From the NCBI GenBank assembly GCA_949487015.1, contig CATAQZ010000228.1:1-9535 (forward strand): a stretch of DNA of 9,535 nt, in the 5' to 3' direction. Within the stretch, counting starts at the first letter, position 1; each line of letters starts with the position of its first letter. This document shows, piece after piece, positions 1 through 4,345 of this stretch. Under the pieces are notes generated by a model. It did not search any database. It was not told where the DNA came from and worked only from the letters and a program-made list of their open reading frames with translations. A program made the translations under genes and the position numbers. The stretch comes from Flavobacteriales bacterium UBA4585 (GTDB taxonomy: Bacteria > Bacteroidota > Bacteroidia > Flavobacteriales > Schleiferiaceae).

Positions 1-287
1 AATTGGTCGCTCCATTCTTTTGAGCCAACAGCTTCCCGAGCTTTTGCAAAGGAGGGATGCCAGCGATCAAAATGGTAATCTTCGCTTTTATCTTCATTTA
101 AGCTTTTCCTTTTAACGTTGAGATCATCAATAGAGGGAAAGTGCGTAAATAAATCATTGGCAATTTCTTCAGTAAAGAAATCTTCCATAACCAAATACTT
201 ACAAGGTTGCGCATTTTCATAGGCATCCTTAAGTGCGCTAGCAAAGCTTGCGTCTAGATAATTTGAATTGATTATTCCTTTTGCCAT
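1..287 (-). CDS. N-terminal part of a probable 2-oxoglutarate/Fe(II)-dependent oxygenase (cut by window edge)
   Basis: An open frame starts at an ATG (285-287) and runs without a stop to the window edge, giving 95 residues. The fragment has the look of the start of prolyl-4-hydroxylase/Tpa1-like 2OG-Fe(II) oxygenases: a short leader, then KYLVMEDFFTEEIANDLF (about residues 30-47), resembling the family's 'hLvhdnFLp.e.a..l' opening, then a charged segment with KRKSLNEDK and later FDRWHPSF. The family hydroxylates proteins or small molecules using Fe(II), 2-oxoglutarate and O2. The diagnostic HxD...H iron triad would lie beyond the window, so catalytic competence cannot be judged. The start lies 31 bp after the dehydrogenase stop. 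A TATATTTG box (307-314) just upstream suggests its own promoter, although read-through from the dehydrogenase is possible. The family call is from recalled resemblance only; that a real gene begins here is firmer than what it encodes. Confidence 0.6.
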   Translation of the reverse strand, partial: MAKGIINSNYLDASFASALKDAYENAQPCKYLVMEDFFTEEIANDLFTHFPSIDDLNVKRKSLNEDKSEDYHFDRWHPSFAKAREAVGSKEWSDQ

Positions 288-306
288 GGGGTGTAATTTA
301 TAGTCT

Positions 307-314
307 CAAATATA
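307..314 (-). promoter_or_regulatory. Bacteroidota-type -7 box for the oxygenase gene
   Basis: The minus strand reads TATATTTG here, an exact match to the Bacteroidota -7 consensus TAnnTTTG. It lies 19 bp before the ATG at 287, between that ATG and the dehydrogenase stop codon. I see no TTTG or TTG at the usual distance upstream for a -33 element, so the promoter is only half supported. If used, the 5' leader would be only about 10-15 nt. Confidence 0.45.
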
Positions 315-318
315 ACGG

Positions 319-1131
319 CTAGTTTTTCTTTTGTCTCGTGACGTCCGTCAGTTTTCCATAAACAACGAAAAATAATTTAGGCAGATAACGCTTAAAAGGA
401 ACCGAATGAATTTCATATCCACCGATCAACAAATGTTTTTTAGGCCGTCTTTTGGTAGAAAGCTTTAGGAACTTCAAGGCAAAATCGAGCGGTAGCATTC
501 CTTTCTCCTGAGCAATACTGTTTTTACCGATTATTGCTCCATCAGGACCTAGGCTGTTTATGGTGACTGCGGTGTTTATGAATCCAGGACTTACAATACC
601 AATATGCACATCGGTATTTCTTAATTCATATTGTACGCTTTCGAAATAGCCTAGGATGGCATGTTTGCTTGCTGCATAGGCTGCTAATTTTGGCGATCCA
701 AAATGACCTAGAATACTAGAAACGGTCCATATTTGACCGCTATTACGAGATGTCATATGTGGAAGAACGGCTTTGGTTAATGCCACAGCTCCCCAAAAAT
801 TGACTTCAAACACTTTCCGCTCTATCTCAAGCGCCATTTCTATTGCCGTTCCCAAATGCCCCATTCCGGCATTATTAATGAGAACGTCTATTGAACCAGT
901 AAATGCCGAAGCCTGATGAAACCAAGCCTCGGCATTTTCATGTTGTTCTAAGTCTAACGGTAAGAGGTAGCTGTGTTCGGGATGGGGCAATTTCTTTTGA
1001 ATCGATTCTAAAACCTCCGAACGTCGGGCACTAAGAATAGTACGGTAGCCTTTTGCGTTGTAGGTTAAAGCTAATGCCTCGCCTATACCGCTCGATGCTC
1101 CCGTAATCCATACCGTCTGTGCTCCTTTCAT
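319..1131 (-). CDS. Short-chain dehydrogenase/reductase (SDR), classical type
   Basis: This 270-residue protein carries the full classical SDR set: the Rossmann glycine motif TGASSGIG at residues 10-17, NNAG at 86-89, the structural/catalytic Asn111 (FEVNFWG), catalytic Ser139, and the YAASK motif with Tyr152 and Lys156, at the usual 13-residue Ser-Tyr spacing. Arg36-Arg37 after the second strand favour NADP(H) over NAD(H). The family catalyses NAD(P)-dependent oxidation or reduction of alcohols and carbonyls; the substrate cannot be read from sequence. The region around 248-262 (KRYLPKLFFVVYGKLTD) is basic and hydrophobic, as in DltE/DHRS7-like SDRs that sit at membranes, so a lipid-type substrate is possible but inferred. 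The ATG at 1131 is preceded by AAAGGAG with a 4-nt gap, a strong ribosome binding site. The gene starts 32 bp after the helicase stop on the same strand, so co-transcription is likely. Confidence 0.92.
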   Translation of the reverse strand: MKGAQTVWITGASSGIGEALALTYNAKGYRTILSARRSEVLESIQKKLPHPEHSYLLPLDLEQHENAEAWFHQASAFTGSIDVLINNAGMGHLGTAIEMALEIERKVFEVNFWGAVALTKAVLPHMTSRNSGQIWTVSSILGHFGSPKLAAYAASKHAILGYFESVQYELRNTDVHIGIVSPGFINTAVTINSLGPDGAIIGKNSIAQEKGMLPLDFALKFLKLSTKRRPKKHLLIGGYEIHSVPFKRYLPKLFFVVYGKLTDVTRQKKN

Positions 1132-1142
1132 CTCACTCCTTT
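1132..1142 (-). promoter_or_regulatory. Shine-Dalgarno sequence of the SDR gene
   Basis: The minus strand reads AAAGGAG (1136-1142), then four bases (TGAG), then the SDR ATG. It fixes the start at 1131. It stands out because the other starts in this window (carB, helicase, methyltransferase, oxygenase) have no recognisable Shine-Dalgarno, as is usual in Bacteroidota. Confidence 0.7.
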
Positions 1143-1163
1143 GTCTCTAAAGTAAGCTTTCTT

Positions 1164-3149
1164 CTAGAAACTTCTACGACCACTTCCCGAGCTGCCAGAT
1201 CTGCCTTTAGGGTAGCCGCCGCCTGTTTTGGATTTACCGTATCCGCCTGAAGAACGTGCGCCCGCTCTAGAGCTTCCGCCCGAACGACTGCCGCTGCGGT
1301 TATCGTCCCTGTTGAATCCACCACCGCTTCTTCTATCAGAACTAGATCTGTCGTTGCTAAAACGCTCGCGTCTTTCAGTACGCTCACCGCTTATGCGTTC
1401 ACGACGTACTGGACGATCGCCGGAACGTCCATCTCTGCGATCAGAACCGCCTTCAAATCTGCGTTTTCCTTTGTATCCACCACCGTCTCTGCGGTCTCTT
1501 CCTCCGTAAGATGGGCGTTCTGCTCTTGAGGAGCTACTGCCTTCCTCGAAGTAAGAGTTCACTACATAGGAACCTGTTTTGGCTCCATTCAATCGTGCAG
1601 CAACCTCCACGGCATGACGGTCTTCGATATCTATTTTTGTAAAGGTTTTATCCATATCTATCTTACCGATACGCACTTTAGTACCTTCCATAGCATCGTT
1701 GATCAAGCCCATGATACGGCTTGGATTCACGTTTTGGCGGTAACCTAGATCAATAACGACCGTTTTGAAACCTTCCTCTCTACCGGTCGAGCGATCACGT
1801 TTGCCATGCTCTCTCGGGCTAGATGCTTTCTCATTGATGTCGCGTGCGCCGCGGTAGCGGCTGAGCATGACTGAGGTTTCATGTCCTACAAAACGCTCAA
1901 TCAATTCCGCCTTACTTAAATGGGCCAATTTATCCATTGCCACATCTAAAAGTTGCGGATCAATGGTAGTAGTATGCTCATAACTTACGATTTCATCGAT
2001 GGCTTCCTTCATTTTGATTCCACAAATATCATCGCCGCTAGGAACAGTTCTTTCTTCGAATTTCTTACCTATAATACGTTCAAGGTTTTTGACCTTTCTC
2101 ATATTACGACCGTGAGTAATGACTAACGAAATACCGCTAGCTCCAGCACGACCAGTTCTTCCAGAACGGTGAACATAAACTTCTGGGTCATCCGGTATAT
2201 TCACGTTAATCACGTGGGTAAGATCGTTAACATCAATACCACGTGCGGCAACGTCAGTAGCAACCATGACATTCAGTTTTTTACGGCGAAAACGACTCAT
2301 TACATCGTCACGCTGTGCCTGACTGAGATCTCCATGTATTGCCTCTGCACGATAGCCGTCTCCAACTAGCTTTTCCGCAATGCTTTGTGTTTCGCGACGG
2401 GTTCTACAAAAGACGATACCATATATGTTGGGATTGAAATCGACAATACGACGCATAGCTTCGTACGTGTTTTTCGAACTAACAACATACAATTCGTGTG
2501 TTACGTTAGAAGCGCTAATGTTTCGCTTGCCAGCAGAAATCTCCTTAGGATCTTTGAGGTATTTTTTCGTGAGGTGCTTCATGCCATCAGGCATTGTAGC
2601 ACTGAAGCACAACGTTTGTTTATGCTCAGGGGTATTGTCAAGTATAGCGTCCAATTCGTCTTGGAAACCCATACTAAGCATTTCATCAGCTTCGTCTAAA
2701 ACAAGAAACTGTACATCTTCAATACGTAATTTCCTGCGTTGGATGAGATCTAAAGTACGACCTGGGGTACCGACAACAATCTGAGGACGGCCCTGAAGTT
2801 CTTTAATCTGTTTTGTGATTGGTGCACCGCCGTATACAGCCGTGACTTTTACATCCATAAACTTCGTGTACGAAGCGATATCGTTACCGATCTGCAGACA
2901 CAACTCGCGCGTTGGCGCAAGTATAATTGCTTGAACATGTTGTACATCAGGATCTAGATTATGTAAAATAGGCAGAGAGAATGCTGCCGTTTTACCTGTT
3001 CCTGTTTGCGCAAAAGCAATGAGATCAGTTTCGTTTTCTAATAAGTGCTCAATACTGAGCTTTTGAATAGGTGTAGGTGTTTCAAACCCTAGTGCCTCTA
3101 CGCCTTTCACAATAGAAGGTTGTAGACCACTGTCTTTAAAAGTTTCCAT
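1164..3149 (-). CDS. deaD: DEAD-box ATP-dependent RNA helicase, DeaD/CsdA type with DbpA-like RNA-binding domain and disordered basic tail
   Basis: This 661-residue helicase has all DEAD-box motifs in order: Q motif FETPTPIQ (22-29), motif I AQTGTGKT (47-54), Ia PTREL (79-83), TPGR (128-131), DEAD (152-155), SAT (183-185), IV IVFCRT (245-250), V ATDVAARGID (297-306) and VI HRSGRTGRAG (327-336). A DbpA/CsdA-type RNA-binding domain follows at about 462-536 (starting KTVVIDLGY). The last 125 residues are Gly/Ser/Arg/Asp-rich low-complexity sequence, predicted disordered, and end in GRRSF. Family members use ATP to remodel RNA in ribosome assembly, mRNA turnover and cold adaptation. I chose the ATG at 3149: it gives the usual short lead-in (METFKDSGLQ) to the Q motif. 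A TTG at 3170, adding 7 residues, is possible but lies inside the 3' arm of a leader hairpin. A promoter box at 3272-3279 gives a leader of about 115 nt. The SDR gene follows 32 bp downstream. Confidence 0.95.
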   Translation of the reverse strand: METFKDSGLQPSIVKGVEALGFETPTPIQKLSIEHLLENETDLIAFAQTGTGKTAAFSLPILHNLDPDVQHVQAIILAPTRELCLQIGNDIASYTKFMDVKVTAVYGGAPITKQIKELQGRPQIVVGTPGRTLDLIQRRKLRIEDVQFLVLDEADEMLSMGFQDELDAILDNTPEHKQTLCFSATMPDGMKHLTKKYLKDPKEISAGKRNISASNVTHELYVVSSKNTYEAMRRIVDFNPNIYGIVFCRTRRETQSIAEKLVGDGYRAEAIHGDLSQAQRDDVMSRFRRKKLNVMVATDVAARGIDVNDLTHVINVNIPDDPEVYVHRSGRTGRAGASGISLVITHGRNMRKVKNLERIIGKKFEERTVPSGDDICGIKMKEAIDEIVSYEHTTTIDPQLLDVAMDKLAHLSKAELIERFVGHETSVMLSRYRGARDINEKASSPREHGKRDRSTGREEGFKTVVIDLGYRQNVNPSRIMGLINDAMEGTKVRIGKIDMDKTFTKIDIEDRHAVEVAARLNGAKTGSYVVNSYFEEGSSSSRAERPSYGGRDRRDGGGYKGKRRFEGGSDRRDGRSGDRPVRRERISGERTERRERFSNDRSSSDRRSGGGFNRDDNRSGSRSGGSSRAGARSSGGYGKSKTGGGYPKGRSGSSGSGRRSF

Positions 3150-3165
3150 AAATGGAGTTGGCTCT

Positions 3166-3237
3166 GCCAAATTTTAGTTGCCCAGTACCGCTGGGTGCGC
3201 CCTATGAACGTCAGCGCTTCCCAAACTAAAATTTGAC
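3166..3237 (-). promoter_or_regulatory. Large hairpin in the 5' leader of the DEAD-box helicase gene
   Basis: A perfect 12-bp inverted repeat, CAAATTTTAGTT at 3168-3179 and AACTAAAATTTG at 3224-3235, encloses 44 nt. In the minus-strand RNA the stem extends by one U-G and one G-C pair to 14 bp (3166-3179 with 3224-3237). The enclosed segment contains a second hairpin, CCCAG-CGGTA-CTGGG in minus-strand sense (3181-3195), and a GCGC/GCGC pair. The structure begins roughly 30 nt into the predicted transcript and ends 16 nt before the ATG at 3149. No U-tract follows the stem, so it is not an intrinsic terminator. A regulatory role (cold sensing, autoregulation or mRNA stability) is inferred from its place before an RNA helicase gene; only the inverted repeat is directly seen. 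Confidence 0.6.
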
Positions 3238-3271
3238 CCTACTTGGAAAGATGGACGCTCTTTTCGTGGTG

Positions 3272-3279
3272 CAAAGGTA
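3272..3279 (-). promoter_or_regulatory. Bacteroidota-type -7 box of the helicase gene
   Basis: The minus strand reads TACCTTTG followed by CACC, an exact match to TAnnTTTG. It sits 22 bp past the methyltransferase stop codon. No clear TTTG -33 element is visible at the usual distance; the region upstream is AT-rich. Transcription would start near 3265, giving a leader of about 115 nt that contains the hairpin at 3166-3237. Confidence 0.6.
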
Positions 3280-3301
3280 CGATTAATTAATTCATTTGAA
3301 G

Positions 3302-3892
3302 TTATTTAACCCCAATCGCTCGTATAACGCTAGCAGCTCCTTGGTGAAACGGGCCTTCATTAAGCGTGATTTCTTCCTCCCAAACCTCGAGTGTTTGAAA
3401 GTCTTGTAGTAAAGATTTAATACGGCTGGTTGAAAAAAGCATCGCTTCATTTTGTGGGCCACCGCTGCCTCTGCCTATGTTTCTCGTTGAAAATCCCTCC
3501 AGTAAAATCGTGCCGCCGGGTTTGACGAATGTATTCAAATGCGTATATATAGGTTGCAAAGCGGCAGGCGGTACATGAAAGAAACCATAGAATATGAGAT
3601 CAAAGGCAGTGTCGTCGTTAAATTCCATTGCGTCTTCAATGCGGAACGATAGAGATGTCTGCTTTGCTTCAGCTAATTGCATCGCTTTTTTTTCGCCAGC
3701 TTCACTTTGGTCAAATGCTACTACATCCCAACCTAGCATCGCCGCATAAACAGCATTTCTTCCTTCACCTTCCGCCGGCAATAGTATGCGGCCAGGAGGA
3801 CGTTGGTCTAATTGCGATTTAAAAAAAGCATTGGGTTCTGTGCCATAGGCATATGCTGTGTCGGAGTAACGTTCATTCCAAAGTTGCTTCAT
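3302..3892 (-). CDS. Class I SAM-dependent methyltransferase (TehB/thiopurine methyltransferase-like size class)
   Basis: This 196-residue protein has a Rossmann-type methyltransferase core. The N-terminal WNERYSDTAYAYGTEPN (5-21) resembles the opening of small TehB-like methyltransferases. Motif I is LLPAEGEGRNAVYAA (37-51), with the Gly-Glu-Gly-Arg-Asn loop for S-adenosylmethionine. Asp61 after the second strand fits the ribose-binding acidic residue, IEDAMEF (85-91) the adenine-binding loop, and FDLIFYGFFHVPP (97-109) the post-core strand. LNTFVKPGGTILLEGF (about 119-134) is the usual 'lkpGG.ll.e' strand. The substrate cannot be told. Motif I has PAE where DLG/DLC is commoner, a variant I recall in this subgroup. 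The ATG at 3892 has no Shine-Dalgarno. The gene is divergent from rpmH; no terminator separates it from the helicase promoter, so read-through into the helicase is possible. Confidence 0.85.
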   Translation of the reverse strand: MKQLWNERYSDTAYAYGTEPNAFFKSQLDQRPPGRILLPAEGEGRNAVYAAMLGWDVVAFDQSEAGEKKAMQLAEAKQTSLSFRIEDAMEFNDDTAFDLIFYGFFHVPPAALQPIYTHLNTFVKPGGTILLEGFSTRNIGRGSGGPQNEAMLFSTSRIKSLLQDFQTLEVWEEEITLNEGPFHQGAASVIRAIGVK

Positions 3893-3912
3893 AAGGTGTT
3901 ATCTTTATGCCT

Positions 3913-3920
3913 TAAACATA
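3913..3920 (-). promoter_or_regulatory. Possible -7 box of the methyltransferase gene
   Basis: The minus strand reads TATGTTTA, one mismatch from TAnnTTTG, 20 bp before the methyltransferase ATG. The nearest TTG upstream is at an awkward distance, either too close or about 25 nt away. Weak support; listed because no better candidate is visible before this gene. Confidence 0.3.
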
Positions 3921-3951
3921 CCGTTTTAAGCAAGTTGTTCCGTGACAAGAG

Positions 3952-4004
3952 TCCCTTTTAATAGTATGCGTCACCGCAGATTGTTTGTAAGAGGGATTTT
4001 TTTT
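3952..4004 (+). other. Terminator-like stem-loop with no upstream gene on its strand, between divergent genes
   Basis: TCCCTTTTA (3952-3960) can pair with TAAGAGGGA (3988-3996) over 9 bp with one G-U pair, and eight T follow directly (3997-4004). The 27-nt loop contains a small hairpin, TGCG-TCAC-CGCA (3967-3978). The layout is like an intrinsic terminator on the plus strand, but no plus-strand gene lies upstream; the methyltransferase there is on the minus strand. It could end a short non-coding or antisense transcript, shield rpmH from stray transcription, or be a chance T-tract next to a promoter. The long loop makes it a weak terminator. Confidence 0.35.
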
Positions 4005-4023
4005 AAAAATTCATTTCCGGGGG

Positions 4024-4053
4024 TTGTGATTTAAAAAGACTATTCTATATTTG
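4024..4053 (+). promoter_or_regulatory. rpmH promoter, Bacteroidota type
   Basis: TTG at 4024-4026 (a -33 element) is followed after 19 bp by TATATTTG at 4046-4053, an exact TAnnTTTG -7 box at the usual spacing. Transcription would start near 4060, giving a leader of about 27 nt before the rpmH ATG. This is the most complete promoter in the window. Confidence 0.75.
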
Positions 4054-4086
4054 CAGCCCCGAACAAGTAGGGTAAAAAGTATTGTT

Positions 4087-4245
4087 ATGAAACGCACATT
4101 TCAGCCAAGTAATAGAAAACGCAGAAATAAGCACGGATTCCGTTCGAGAATGGAGACGTTTGATGGACGTAAAGTATTGGCGTCTCGTCGTGCTAAAGGT
4201 CGCAAAAGTTTGACCGTTAGTGATAAAGGGAATTACAAAGGTTAA
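4087..4245 (+). CDS. rpmH: Large-subunit ribosomal protein L34 (bL34)
   Basis: This 52-residue, very basic protein is unmistakable: MKRTFQPSNRKRRNKHGFRS at the start, then GRKVLASRRAKGRKSLTVSD. L34 is a small rRNA-binding protein of the 50S subunit. The ATG at 4087 gives the canonical N-terminus; an earlier in-frame start at 4051 falls inside the -7 promoter box and is ruled out. The C-terminal extension after LTVSD (KGNYKG) is a few residues past the usual end. The gene stands alone between its own promoter (4024-4053) and a strong terminator (4275-4304). The common bacterial neighbours rnpA and dnaA are not here, so this is not an origin-type rpmH locus. Confidence 0.98.
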   Translation: MKRTFQPSNRKRRNKHGFRSRMETFDGRKVLASRRAKGRKSLTVSDKGNYKG

Positions 4246-4274
4246 TACATGTTAAAAACCTTTTAATAAGATAT

Positions 4275-4304
4275 AGGTGTTGCCGAAAGCAACACCTTTT
4301 TTTT
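4275..4304 (+). terminator. Intrinsic terminator of rpmH
   Basis: A perfect 9-bp stem, AGGTGTTGC (4275-4283) with GCAACACCT (4289-4297), closes a CGAAA loop and runs into eight T (4297-4304). It lies 30 bp after the rpmH stop. The T-tract ends 16 bp before the carB -7 box. Confidence 0.92.
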
Positions 4305-4319
4305 GGCCCAAACCACCAC

Positions 4320-4327
4320 TAACTTTG
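4320..4327 (+). promoter_or_regulatory. carB -7 box, Bacteroidota type
   Basis: TAACTTTG is an exact match to TAnnTTTG, 18 bp before the carB ATG. The only upstream TTTG (4302-4305) is the end of the rpmH terminator T-tract and is 14 bp away, shorter than the usual 19-21. Transcription would start near 4334, giving a leader of about 12 nt, too short for a riboswitch or attenuator. Confidence 0.6.
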
Positions 4328-4345
4328 TACAAATCTTAAAAGCTC

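Noticed and set aside
1133..1387. An 84-codon open frame on the minus strand, Ala/Val/Glu-rich, ending just before the dehydrogenase start
   Set aside because: It lies entirely within the last part of the helicase gene in another frame; the low-complexity Arg/Gly/Ser codons of that tail produce stop-free shadow frames. No family resemblance or start signal.
1228..1509. A 93-codon plus-strand frame rich in Pro, Leu, Arg and Ser
   Set aside because: Antisense shadow of the repetitive helicase tail; its composition simply mirrors the Gly/Arg/Ser codons.
2169..2784. Three plus-strand open frames opposite the helicase core
   Set aside because: They are antisense to conserved helicase motifs, which explains the sequence fully; no promoter or family signal.
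3166..3237. The helicase-leader inverted repeat as ends of an insertion sequence or MITE
   Set aside because: The whole unit is only 72 bp, no target-site duplication is seen at its borders, and no second copy occurs in the window.
3780..3970. The 11-mer AATAGTATGCG occurring twice, 180 bp apart (3780 and 3960)
   Set aside because: An 11-base repeat is expected several times by chance in a window this long; flanking bases do not match.
4051..4245. A longer L34 start 12 codons upstream
   Set aside because: It begins inside the TATATTTG promoter box and adds residues absent from L34; the ATG at 4087 gives the canonical protein.
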